A stretch of DNA of 64,000 nt from NCBI RefSeq assembly GCF_030733545.1, contig NZ_JASHIU010000004.1, positions 109,002 through 173,001 of the forward strand. Reading direction: 5' to 3'. The notes beneath the pieces are model-generated. The model did no database searches and was not told where the DNA came from. It worked only from the letters and a program-made list of their open reading frames with translations. Origin of the DNA: Oceanicaulis sp. MMSF_3324 (GTDB taxonomy: Bacteria > Pseudomonadota > Alphaproteobacteria > Caulobacterales > Maricaulaceae). Position numbers and translations under genes: made by a program. Shown here in pieces: positions 1-7,383 of the stretch (positions are counted from its first letter, which is position 1; each line of letters opens with the position of its first letter).

Positions 1-2
1 GC

Positions 3-113
3 TGTTTTGCGCTGTTTGAAACCGCTGACGCCGCCGACGCTGCGGCAGACGTAATTGCGCGCGAGCATGACGACTGGACAGCCAGGGCCGTGGTCTTTGG
101 AGGCGCGGCGTGA
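3..113 (+). CDS. C-terminal end of an unidentified protein (cut by window edge)
   Basis: An open frame runs in from the left edge and stops at TGA 111-113. It encodes about 36 residues ending in VVFGGAA. The stop overlaps the GTG start of the next gene by four bases (GTGA), so the two are probably translationally coupled. The tail is alanine-rich with no diagnostic motif. The neighbouring sugar-phosphate transferase suggests a polysaccharide-assembly protein such as an epimerase or glycosyltransferase, but that is inference from context only. Confidence 0.6.
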   Translation, partial: CFALFETADAADAAADVIAREHDDWTARAVVFGGAA

Positions 114-1120
114 GTGCGGCCCTGATCGCCATGGCGGCCAGCGCCGGGCTGATCAGCCTCATCGTCTCCTTTTGCGTCCTGAAGGGCGGCATTCTCGACT
201 TTCCAAACGCCCGGTCGAGCCATACGACGCCCACGCCGCGGGGCGGCGGTCTGGGCGTGATGGCGGGCGTGGGCGCGGGCGCCATGGCGGCGGCGGCCTT
301 TCCCCTGGGCGCGCCTGAACTGGGCGGTGTCCTGGCCGTTACGCTGTTGTTCGCCTTTCTAGGCTTTCTCGATGATCTGTTTGTATTGGATGAGCGGCTC
401 AAGCTGATCGCTTTCATCGCCTTCTGTTTCGCCATGGTGGCCGCAGCCGGGCCGGTCAGCCGCTTTGGCCTGACCTATGAGCTGGGCGTCGCCGTGCCGT
501 CTCTTGTGGGCTGGATGGGGTCGGCCCTGTTTGTCTTCGTCGTGGTGAATGCGGCGAACTTCATGGATGGCTCGGATGGCATCCTCGCCGCCGTGATGAT
601 CCCGGCCGGAATCGCGCTGGCCGTGGCCGGGCTCGCGGCGGGGGTGATGACGTCCGTGATTGCGGGCGTAATTCTGGCAGCCAGCGTTGCAGGCTTTGTG
701 GTGCTCAACTGGCCGCCGGCGAAACTGTTCGCCGGCGATGTGGGCGCGCTGGGCGTCGGTGCGCTCTATGCGGGGGGCGCGCTGGCGCTTGTCAATCACG
801 GCTTTTCCGGCACGCTCTGGCTCGCGCCGCTCTTCGTGCTGGTGTTTCTGGCGGATGTCCTGCTGACGCTGCTGCGTCGCGCGCGACATGGCCGCTTTTC
901 ACTGTCGGCGCATCGCGAGCACGCCTATCAGCGCCTGATTGATAGCGGCTGGAGCCATAAGACGATTGCGCTCGTCTATGGCGGGCTGACCGCTGTGATC
1001 GGACTGACAGGGCTTGTCGCCGGGCAGCTTGTGGACGGCGCCGTGCCGATGGTGTTCTCAGCCTGGGTAGTGATCCTGACCGGTCTGCACGTCTCGGTCG
1101 GGCGGGGTGTGGGGCGGTAG
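110..1120 (+). CDS. WecA/MraY-family undecaprenyl-phosphate sugar-1-phosphate transferase (GT4)
   Basis: A polytopic inner-membrane enzyme of 336 residues that should move a sugar-1-phosphate from a UDP-sugar onto undecaprenyl phosphate, the first step of O-antigen or exopolysaccharide assembly. Family landmarks are the Asp pair in GFLDDL (about residues 85-90), NFMDGSDGI (about 150-158), the cytoplasmic FAGDVGALG motif and a late HREHAYQRL histidine motif. Hydrophobic segments fill almost the whole length. GTG is the start and overlaps the upstream stop by four bases. The length and the missing MraY-specific signature favour a WecA/WbpL-like enzyme over peptidoglycan MraY. The sugar specificity cannot be read from sequence. 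Confidence 0.88.
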   Translation: MSAALIAMAASAGLISLIVSFCVLKGGILDFPNARSSHTTPTPRGGGLGVMAGVGAGAMAAAAFPLGAPELGGVLAVTLLFAFLGFLDDLFVLDERLKLIAFIAFCFAMVAAAGPVSRFGLTYELGVAVPSLVGWMGSALFVFVVVNAANFMDGSDGILAAVMIPAGIALAVAGLAAGVMTSVIAGVILAASVAGFVVLNWPPAKLFAGDVGALGVGALYAGGALALVNHGFSGTLWLAPLFVLVFLADVLLTLLRRARHGRFSLSAHREHAYQRLIDSGWSHKTIALVYGGLTAVIGLTGLVAGQLVDGAVPMVFSAWVVILTGLHVSVGRGVGR

Positions 1121-1139
1121 CTGGCTGACCCTCAAGCCT

Positions 1140-1236
1140 GTCATCCCGGACGCGCCGCGATCCGGGATCTACCGAAATCACTCTGTTCTGATCACAGAGA
1201 CGCCTGCAGTAGATCCCGGCTCAGGGCCGGGATGAC
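1140..1236. repeat. 97-bp nested palindromic intergenic repeat, copy A
   Basis: The outer ends are GTCATCCCGG and CCGGGATGAC. Inside are a second inverted pair (ATCCGGGATCTAC / GTAGATCCCGG) and a small stem (CTCTGT / ACAGAG), giving a cloverleaf-like fold. It lies between two convergent genes. A second copy in reverse orientation is at 50579-50675; I count 89 of 97 positions identical. It resembles REP/BIME-type elements of alphaproteobacteria and may end transcription from both sides. Confidence 0.9.
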
Positions 1237-1260
1237 ATAGTGGGACAACAGAGTGGGGGC

Positions 1261-2385
1261 TTACAGCCGATCCAGCATCGCGCGGATGGCGTCGAGCTGG
1301 CTGGCGCCGAGCTTCATCGAGCGTTCGGGGGACCAGCCATAAATCTCATCAGGCGTGATGGCGCTGTCCTTGAAGGGCATTTCCAGCGTCATGGCGAGAC
1401 AATGGAAATGATGACGCATCCAGTGCGTGGCGACTGACAGGTTCGCGGCGCCCGGCGCATCGACCTCATAGCCGAACTCGGTCTGGAAATCGGGATTGAA
1501 GCGCTTGAGCTCCGCCTTGTAGCCGTCGAGCTTTTTCTGATCGGCCTCCGTCCAGCCCGGCACGCCTTCCGCGCCCGCGATGAAGTTATAGGGCAGGCCC
1601 TCATCACCATGCATGTCGAGGAAGAGATCGACGCCAGTCTTTTCCATTTCGTCGAGCACGCATTTGACTTCGGGAGAGTTCTCCGCGCTCGCCTTGTCCC
1701 ATTCACGGTTCAGATTGACGCCCTTGGCGTTCGTGCGCAGATGGCCGCGGAAGGATCCGTCAGGGTTCATGTTCGGCACGATGTGGAAGACGGCCTTGGA
1801 CAGAAGATCGCGCGCTACCGGATCGGTGTCATCGAGCAGGCGTTCGAGAAGGCCCTCCGCCGCCCATTCCGCCATGGTTTCACCCGGGTGCTGGCGCGCG
1901 GTGATCCAGAGCGTCTTCTTGCCCTCGCCCGGCTCGCCCACGATCAGGCGGTCCATGTCGCGACCGTCAAGGGTTTCCCCGATCACATCGAGCGTGACGC
2001 GCGGATCGGCCTGGCAGGCGGCGATCAGGGCGTCATGGCGCGCCATGGAATAGGGCGCGAAATAGGCGATCCACACGGCATCCGCTTCGGGAGTGAGGGT
2101 GAGCACCAGCTCTCCGTCGGCATAGGACGTCTCGATCCGCTCCCAGCTTTCACGGTCTTCGGAAGCGACGGCCTGATAACCGTCCCAGCCATCCAGATAC
2201 GCCGCGCCGCCCGCGTTTTCGATCACCATGCGGCAGGTCTGACCCTTCGCGCCGGACAGGCGGAAATGGAACCATTGATAAAAGTCCGAGCCATTGTCCT
2301 TTCGGATCTCAAGGCGGATATCCTTGGGATCGGTGGCGGACTTCACAACGATATTGCCGGAATCAAACTGGCTGGAGATGCGCAT
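1261..2385 (-). CDS. M14 family zinc carboxypeptidase (cytosolic carboxypeptidase-like)
   Basis: A 374-residue protein with an N-terminal beta-sandwich-like region (about 1-125) followed by an M14 catalytic domain. Zinc ligands fit H166 and E169 in RQHPGE and H259 in LDMHGDE. NLNREW (224-229) supplies the substrate-binding Asn/Arg, and E335 in LEMPF is the likely general base. There is no signal peptide, so it is cytoplasmic. The domain order is that of bacterial homologues of the Nna1/cytosolic carboxypeptidase group. Its natural substrate is unknown; it would trim C-terminal residues from peptides or proteins. It is convergent with the upstream transferase across the 97-bp repeat. Confidence 0.88.
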   Translation of the reverse strand: MRISSQFDSGNIVVKSATDPKDIRLEIRKDNGSDFYQWFHFRLSGAKGQTCRMVIENAGGAAYLDGWDGYQAVASEDRESWERIETSYADGELVLTLTPEADAVWIAYFAPYSMARHDALIAACQADPRVTLDVIGETLDGRDMDRLIVGEPGEGKKTLWITARQHPGETMAEWAAEGLLERLLDDTDPVARDLLSKAVFHIVPNMNPDGSFRGHLRTNAKGVNLNREWDKASAENSPEVKCVLDEMEKTGVDLFLDMHGDEGLPYNFIAGAEGVPGWTEADQKKLDGYKAELKRFNPDFQTEFGYEVDAPGAANLSVATHWMRHHFHCLAMTLEMPFKDSAITPDEIYGWSPERSMKLGASQLDAIRAMLDRL

Positions 2386-2441
2386 GGCGGACCTTTAGCG
2401 GTTTGCAGATGTGAAAAGGGCGGCCAAGGCCGCCCGGTGGA

Positions 2442-3497
2442 TCAGTATGCGCGCTCGACAACGAACTCTGGAAGGGCGGCCAGCGCCTCTGTCCATTCGT
2501 TCTGCGGCGCGATGTTCAGCGCGTTCACGGCGTTCGAGGCGTGGGTGCGGGCCGCTTCCAGGGTGGCGTCCAGAGCGCCGTGCTTTTTCAGGATGGCGAG
2601 CGCCTCGTCAAAGTCGGCGTCGGTCTGCTCACCCTCGCTGATGACGCGGGTCCAGAAGGCGCGCTCCTTGTCGTCGGCGTTTTCCATGGCGAGCGCGACG
2701 GGCAGGGTGATCTTGCCTTCGCGGAAATCGTCGCCGGTATTCTTGCCGAGCTCTGCGGCCATGCCGCCATAATCGAGCGCGTCATCAACGAGCTGGAAGG
2801 CGAGGCCCAGTTCGCGCCCATAAGTCTCCAGCCCGTCCTCGACGGCCTTGTCGGCGCCGTGAAGGATCGGGGCGACCTGGGCGGCGGCGGAGAACAGCGC
2901 CGCGGTCTTTGCATCAATGATGCTCATATATTCGTCGCGGCTGATGTCGATATTGCGCACGGCGGCCAGCTGGCGCACCTCGCCCTCGGCGATCACCGAG
3001 GCGGCGCGGCTGAGCACGTGCAGGGCGTCCATGGAGCCGGCGTCGACCATCATCATGAAGGAGCGCGCGAACAGGAAATCGCCGACCAGAACCGAATGGG
3101 CGTTGCCCCAGACGGTGTTGGCGGGCGCTTTTCCGCGACGCAGCTCGCTTTCATCCACCACGTCATCATGCAGCAAGGTGGCCGAATGGATATACTCCAC
3201 GGCCGCCGCGAGGGAGACGTGACCTTCACCCTCATAGCCCAGCATGCGAGCGGCGGTGACAGTGATCAGGGGGCGGATGCGCTTGCCGCCGGCGGCGACC
3301 AGATAATCGGCGGTTTGCGGTATGGAGCGCGTGGCGCTGGCCATACGTTCCTCGATCACGGCCTCAACGGCGGCCATGTCATCGCTGGCGAGCGTGGCCA
3401 GCCGGATCACCGGATTGACCGGTTCTGCCTTCAAATCTGCCTGAGGGAGTCCGTTCACCCCGAGCCCCTTGATGTTCTCGTTCAGCGCGCCGCACAA
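2442..3497 (-). CDS. ispB: Long-chain polyprenyl diphosphate synthase (octaprenyl/decaprenyl type)
   Basis: An all-trans polyprenyl synthase that elongates farnesyl or geranylgeranyl diphosphate with isopentenyl diphosphate to make the quinone side chain. Both aspartate-rich motifs are present: DDVVDE (first DDxxD, 111-115) and DDALD (238-242). GKRIRP precedes the first motif, as is usual. The length of 351 includes about 35 extra N-terminal residues, so a downstream start is possible. It is separate from the short-chain IspA synthase at 41.1 kb, which would supply its primer. Chain length (C40 or C50) cannot be decided here; C50 is usual in alphaproteobacteria. Confidence 0.88.
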   Translation of the reverse strand: MCGALNENIKGLGVNGLPQADLKAEPVNPVIRLATLASDDMAAVEAVIEERMASATRSIPQTADYLVAAGGKRIRPLITVTAARMLGYEGEGHVSLAAAVEYIHSATLLHDDVVDESELRRGKAPANTVWGNAHSVLVGDFLFARSFMMMVDAGSMDALHVLSRAASVIAEGEVRQLAAVRNIDISRDEYMSIIDAKTAALFSAAAQVAPILHGADKAVEDGLETYGRELGLAFQLVDDALDYGGMAAELGKNTGDDFREGKITLPVALAMENADDKERAFWTRVISEGEQTDADFDEALAILKKHGALDATLEAARTHASNAVNALNIAPQNEWTEALAALPEFVVERAY

Positions 3498-3591
3498 TAG
3501 GGAGCGCCCCCTGAAGCGGCAAGCACGCGACGCTGTGCGAACGCATTGGACGGTTCATGTATCATGAACAGCATATAGGCCGGAGACCGGA

Positions 3592-3813
3592 ATGATCGAA
3601 GTGCTTGCGACAAACGATCCCGTGAAACTGAGTTTCGCGCAGGCCGTCCTCAAGGAGGCGGGGATCGAGGCGGTGACCCTGGATGAGCAGACAGCCTCCA
3701 ATTTCGGCGGGGCCTTGCCCTGGATCAAACGGCGTATGCTGGTGCGTGATGAGGACGGCGCGCGGGCCAAATCCCTGTTGGCGGATGCGCTCAAGGGTGA
3801 CGAAGACAATTGA
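3592..3813 (+). CDS. DUF2007 small protein
   Basis: A 73-residue cytoplasmic protein matching the DUF2007 'putative signal transducing protein' pattern: an N-terminal strand VLATNDPVKLSFAQ, then a helix carrying KEAGIEA, and a C-terminal LVRDEDGARAKSLL segment. Family members fold like small PII/ACT-like alpha-beta proteins, but no biochemical role is established. Its stop overlaps the TTG start of the methyltransferase gene (TTGA), so the two are probably coupled. This pairing with a TrmN6-like methyltransferase recurs in related alphaproteobacteria as far as I recall. Confidence 0.8.
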   Translation: MIEVLATNDPVKLSFAQAVLKEAGIEAVTLDEQTASNFGGALPWIKRRMLVRDEDGARAKSLLADALKGDEDN

Positions 3814-4541
3814 CCCGGACACCGGACGCCTTTCTGGGCGGCAAGATCAGACTGTATCAGCTTGAAGACGGCTATCGCGCCGGCATGGATGCGGCCGTAT
3901 TGATCGCTGCGCTCAATCTCCAGCCGGGCCAGACGGCCATGGAGTTTGGCTGCGGCGCGGGCGCGGCGCTTCTGGGCGCGGCGGCGCTTTATGATCAGGT
4001 GCAGTTCATCGGGATTGAGCTTGATACCAAGGCGGCGGCGCTGGCGCAGGAGAATGTCGCGCTCAACGACATGACGGGGCGCGTGCGCGTCATCGAAGGC
4101 GACGCGCTGGGCTATCACGATGCGCGCGAGCTCGACGCCGTGTTCTTCAACCCGCCCTTCTTTGATGATCCGACCGCCCTGCGTGCGCCCAAGGCCGGCA
4201 AGACGCCCGCCTGGATGTCCGATGCCGGTCTGGTCGCCTGGATCGACACCGGGTTGCGACGCTTGAAGTCAGGCGGTGTGATTACCCTGATCCAGCGGGC
4301 TGATCGGCTCGATGACATTCTGGCCGCTCTGAAGGGGCGGGCGGGGGCGGTCACTGTCCTGCCGATCCATGTCCGGTCCGATGAAACCGCCAAGCGCGTG
4401 CTGGTGCAGGCGACCAAGACCGGCAAGGCGCCGCTGCAGATCCGGCCGCCTTTGGTCCTGCATCAGGCGGGTGAAACGGGCTTCACGGCCGAAGCAGACG
4501 CCCTGTTCCGGGGCGAGCTGCGGCTTGAGTTTCGCCGCTGA
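3810..4541 (+). CDS. TrmN6-like SAM-dependent adenine-N6 methyltransferase
   Basis: A 243-residue class I methyltransferase. The SAM-binding glycine loop is EFGCGAGA (45-52), the acidic ribose-binding end of strand 2 is GIELD (68-72), and the catalytic N6-adenine motif is NPPF (114-117). The family includes the tRNA1(Val) A37 N6-methyltransferase TrmN6/YfiC, the best guess for its target. The start codon is TTG at 3810 and overlaps the stop of the DUF2007 gene. No ATG lies near the expected N-terminus, and the GYRAGMDA motif confirms that the N-terminal region is genuine. Confidence 0.82.
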   Translation: MTRTPDAFLGGKIRLYQLEDGYRAGMDAAVLIAALNLQPGQTAMEFGCGAGAALLGAAALYDQVQFIGIELDTKAAALAQENVALNDMTGRVRVIEGDALGYHDARELDAVFFNPPFFDDPTALRAPKAGKTPAWMSDAGLVAWIDTGLRRLKSGGVITLIQRADRLDDILAALKGRAGAVTVLPIHVRSDETAKRVLVQATKTGKAPLQIRPPLVLHQAGETGFTAEADALFRGELRLEFRR

Positions 4542-4580
4542 CACCCCACCTCATCTCTATCTGGTTGGAGACGCAAAATA

Positions 4581-5426
4581 ATGTCAGCAAAAGACTCTCT
4601 GAAATCGGCCTGGGACAAGACCTGCGAGGCCGTCATCAAACTCCTGGGCATGGACAAGCCCGTCGTGCCGGTGATCCGTCTTGAAGGCGTGATCATGTCA
4701 GGCGGGCGCAATGCCAATGCGCTGAACCTGCAACGGGTGGAGAAACAGATCGAGAAAGCCTTCTCGATGTCGGACGCCGCCGCCGTGGCGCTCCTGATCA
4801 ACTCCCCCGGCGGCAGCCCGGTGCAGTCGCGCCTCATTCATGAGCGCATCCGCGCGCTGGCGGCGGAGAAAGAGAAAACGGTGCTGGCCTTTTGCGAGGA
4901 TGTGGCCGCATCCGGCGGCTATTTCCTGGCGGTGTCGGGTGATGAGATCTTTGTCGATCCCGCCACCATCATCGGCTCCATCGGCGTTATCAATGCCGGC
5001 TTCGGCTTCACCGAGGCGATGGAAAAGCTGGGCGTCGAGCGTCGTGTGAAGACCGCTGGCAAGAGCAAGCTGGTCGCTGATCCGTTCTCGCCTGAAACCG
5101 ATCAGCAGAAAGAGCGCATGGAGCGCTTGCTCAACACCGTGCACGGCCAGTTCATCGACCTCGTCAAATCGCGCCGGGGCGACAAGCTCAACCCGCAAGA
5201 GGGCGAGGAGCTCTTTGACGGCTCGGTCTTCACCGGAACCGAAGCGATAAAGAACGGCATCGCCGATGAACTGGGTGATCTGCGCAGCGTGGTCCGCGCC
5301 CGGTTTGGCGAGGATGTGCGGGTGAAAATGTTCAGCCCGGCCAAGCAGGGCCCGCTCTCGCGCCTCTTTGGCGCGGCGCTTGATGGCGTGGAACTGCGCG
5401 CGGTCTGGGCGCGCTTCGGGCTCTGA
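4581..5426 (+). CDS. SohB-like S49 family serine protease
   Basis: A 281-residue single-domain S49 peptidase. The Ser/Lys dyad fits S111 in DVAASGGY and K163 in TAGKSK, and NSPGGSP (74-80) is the oxyanion-loop motif. There is no clear signal peptide or N-terminal membrane helix, although residues 17-32 are moderately hydrophobic, so the cellular side is uncertain. It is half the size of the full SppA encoded at 62.1-63.9 kb, so the genome has both a short and a long S49 protein. It probably degrades membrane-released peptides. A 48-residue membrane protein follows one base later. Confidence 0.85.
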   Translation: MSAKDSLKSAWDKTCEAVIKLLGMDKPVVPVIRLEGVIMSGGRNANALNLQRVEKQIEKAFSMSDAAAVALLINSPGGSPVQSRLIHERIRALAAEKEKTVLAFCEDVAASGGYFLAVSGDEIFVDPATIIGSIGVINAGFGFTEAMEKLGVERRVKTAGKSKLVADPFSPETDQQKERMERLLNTVHGQFIDLVKSRRGDKLNPQEGEELFDGSVFTGTEAIKNGIADELGDLRSVVRARFGEDVRVKMFSPAKQGPLSRLFGAALDGVELRAVWARFGL

Positions 5427-5427
5427 C

Positions 5428-5574
5428 ATGCTGGAGCTGACGCTCTTGCTGGCGGCGGGCGCGGTGATCGCTTTCGTGATCTTCACCCGCCCCGCCAGGG
5501 CGCGCCGTGACAAGACCGCGGACGCCGCCGCGGAAGCGGTGCGTCGCAAGCTCGAACGCGAAGGCCGGGATTAG
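5428..5574 (+). CDS. Small single-pass membrane protein
   Basis: A 48-residue open frame starting one base after the S49 protease stop. It has one hydrophobic helix at the N-terminus (about residues 3-19, LELTLLLAAGAVIAFVIF) followed by a basic tail (RPARARRDK) and an amphipathic charged helix. That is the layout of a membrane-anchored protein with a cytoplasmic tail. The tight spacing argues for co-expression with the protease, perhaps as an accessory factor. I do not recognise a family. Confidence 0.6.
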   Translation: MLELTLLLAAGAVIAFVIFTRPARARRDKTADAAAEAVRRKLEREGRD

Positions 5575-5587
5575 GGGGCAAACCTGA

Positions 5588-5715
5588 TCCCTCTCCCTTC
5601 TCTGAGGGGAGAGGTTAGGTGAGGGGTGAGCGGAGTTATATCCGGCTCACATTTGACTGATTGAAGCGCACCCCCTCACCCTGCCTCTCCCCCTTGGTCA
5701 AGGGGGAGAGGGGAC
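5588..5715. repeat. Long inverted repeat, CCTCTCCC / GTGAGGGG type
   Basis: The left half holds a small hairpin (CCTCTCCC...GGGGAGAGG) then TTAGGTGAGGGGTG. The right half is its approximate reverse complement: CACCCCCTCACCC, then CCTCTCCCCC ttggtcaa GGGGGAGAGG. The whole can fold into a double stem. It is a different family from the 97-bp repeat. Similar GGGAGAGG/GTGAGGGG elements are widespread in proteobacterial gaps. It fills most of the 290-bp gap upstream of glyQ; no gene is seen there. Confidence 0.8.
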
Positions 5716-5864
5716 AGGTCGCGCCACACGACATTCCAATCACCGCATCCACCGCCCCTCTTGCTTGATCGGGGGCGCTGGCGGGCCTAGTGTCGCGCGC
5801 GCTTTTGCGTCCGTGAATTATCCCCGGGCGCTTTCCTTGAAAACTGCCGACCGGACGCCCGCCG

Positions 5865-6755
5865 ATGACCGCTTCAAAAGCCCCGAGCTTTCAGGATCTG
5901 ATCCTTATTCTTCAGCGCTACTGGGCGGACCAGGGCTGCGCCATCCTGCAGCCTTATGACACCGAAGTGGGCGCGGGCACCTTGCACCCGGCGACGACGC
6001 TGCGTTCCCTGGGCGCCAAGCCCTGGCGGGCGGCCTATGTGCAGCCCTCGCGCCGTCCCGCGGATGGCCGCTATGGCGAGAACCCGAACCGCTTGCAGCA
6101 CTATTACCAGTTCCAGGTGCTTCTGAAGCCGAGCCCGGCGAATCTGCAGGAGCTGTATCTGGGCTCGCTCGACGCCATCGGCATTGATCGCAAGCTCCAT
6201 GATGTGCGCTTTGTGGAAGACGACTGGGAGAACCCCACCGTGGGCGCCTGGGGGCTCGGGTGGGAAGTCTGGTGCGACGGCATGGAAGTCAGTCAGTTCA
6301 CCTATTTCCAGCAAGTTGGCGGCCTTGATGTGGAGCTGGTGTCCGGCGAGCTGACCTATGGTCTGGAACGCCTCGCCATGTATGTGCAGGGCGTGGAAAA
6401 TGTCTACGACCTCGATTTCAACGGCGCCGGCATGAGCTATGGCGACGTGTTTCTCGAAAACGAACGCCAGCAATCGACCTTCAATTTCGAGCATGCCGAT
6501 GTGGACATGCTGATCAAATGGTTCGCGGACGCGGAGAAACAGTGTCAGGCGCTGCTGGCGCTGGATACCCCGCTGCCGCTGCCCGCCTATGACTGGTGCC
6601 TCAAAGCATCCCACCTGTTTAATCTGGTGGATGCGCGCGGCGCGATTTCGGTGGCAGAGCGCGCCAGCTGGATCGCGCGGGTGCGCGAACTGGCCAAGGG
6701 CTGCGCCAATGCCTGGGTTCAGCTTGAACAACAACGCGAGGAGCCTGCGGCATGA
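5865..6755 (+). CDS. glyQ: Glycine--tRNA ligase alpha subunit
   Basis: The catalytic alpha chain of bacterial-type heterotetrameric glycyl-tRNA synthetase, 296 residues. Hallmarks are the N-terminal [13 protein letters not shown], the adenylate-site segment [24 protein letters not shown] and [11 protein letters not shown]. It pairs with glyS 0.6 kb downstream. Its last bases overlap the start of a glutathione S-transferase gene (ATGA), so the operon reads glyQ-gst-glyS-ppdK. The ATG at 5865 places the conserved N-terminus correctly. Confidence 0.97.
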   Translation: MTASKAPSFQDLILILQRYWADQGCAILQPYDTEVGAGTLHPATTLRSLGAKPWRAAYVQPSRRPADGRYGENPNRLQHYYQFQVLLKPSPANLQELYLGSLDAIGIDRKLHDVRFVEDDWENPTVGAWGLGWEVWCDGMEVSQFTYFQQVGGLDVELVSGELTYGLERLAMYVQGVENVYDLDFNGAGMSYGDVFLENERQQSTFNFEHADVDMLIKWFADAEKQCQALLALDTPLPLPAYDWCLKASHLFNLVDARGAISVAERASWIARVRELAKGCANAWVQLEQQREEPAA

Positions 6756-7354
6756 CCGTGCATCTGTACTACAACCCGCAATCGCGGGCGGTGATGACGC
6801 TGTGGCTGCTTGAAGAGCTGGGCGTGTCCTACGACCTCAAGCCCGTCGATTATGAGGACGGCTCCATGCGGTCTGAAACCTTCATGGCGCTCAACCCGAT
6901 GGGCAAGATCCCGGTGATCGTCGACGGTGAAACCGTTGTGACCGAGACCGTCGCTATCGCGCTCTATCTGGCCGACAAGTTCAAGGACAATGTTGATCTC
7001 GCGCCGGGCATCGATGATCCGCGCCGCGGCGAATATCTGCGCTGGATCGTCTTCCAGGCCGCCTCCATCGAGCCGGCCATGTACCAGGCGGGCATGAAGT
7101 TCGAGACCAATCAGCGCTCGGCTGGCTGGGGCAATGTCCAGCTGGTGGCGAAAGTGCTGGAACAGCGCCTGTCTTTGGCGAACCCGTATCTGTTCGGTGA
7201 CTGGTTCACCGCTGCGGATCTGATCGTGGGCGGCGCCGTGAACTGGGCGTTGCAGTTCGGCATGTTCCCCAAAACGCCCGCCATGAGCGCCTACGCCCAG
7301 CGGATGACCGAGCGGCCCGCCTTCCAGCGCGCCTTCGCCACCCAGAATTCCTGA
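6752..7354 (+). CDS. Glutathione S-transferase family protein
   Basis: A 200-residue cytosolic GST. The N-terminal thioredoxin-like domain carries NPQSRAVM near the active site, the cis-proline motif MGKIPVIV and the glutathione-binding [10 protein letters not shown] motif. An all-helical C-terminal domain follows. Ser or Tyr near residues 7-12 could activate the thiol. The gene overlaps glyQ by four bases and is 29 bp from glyS, so it sits between the two subunits of one synthetase and must be co-transcribed. The substrate is unknown. Confidence 0.88.
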   Translation: MTVHLYYNPQSRAVMTLWLLEELGVSYDLKPVDYEDGSMRSETFMALNPMGKIPVIVDGETVVTETVAIALYLADKFKDNVDLAPGIDDPRRGEYLRWIVFQAASIEPAMYQAGMKFETNQRSAGWGNVQLVAKVLEQRLSLANPYLFGDWFTAADLIVGGAVNWALQFGMFPKTPAMSAYAQRMTERPAFQRAFATQNS

Positions 7355-7383
7355 CACAGACGTTTCGAGTATCGCATCCCGCC

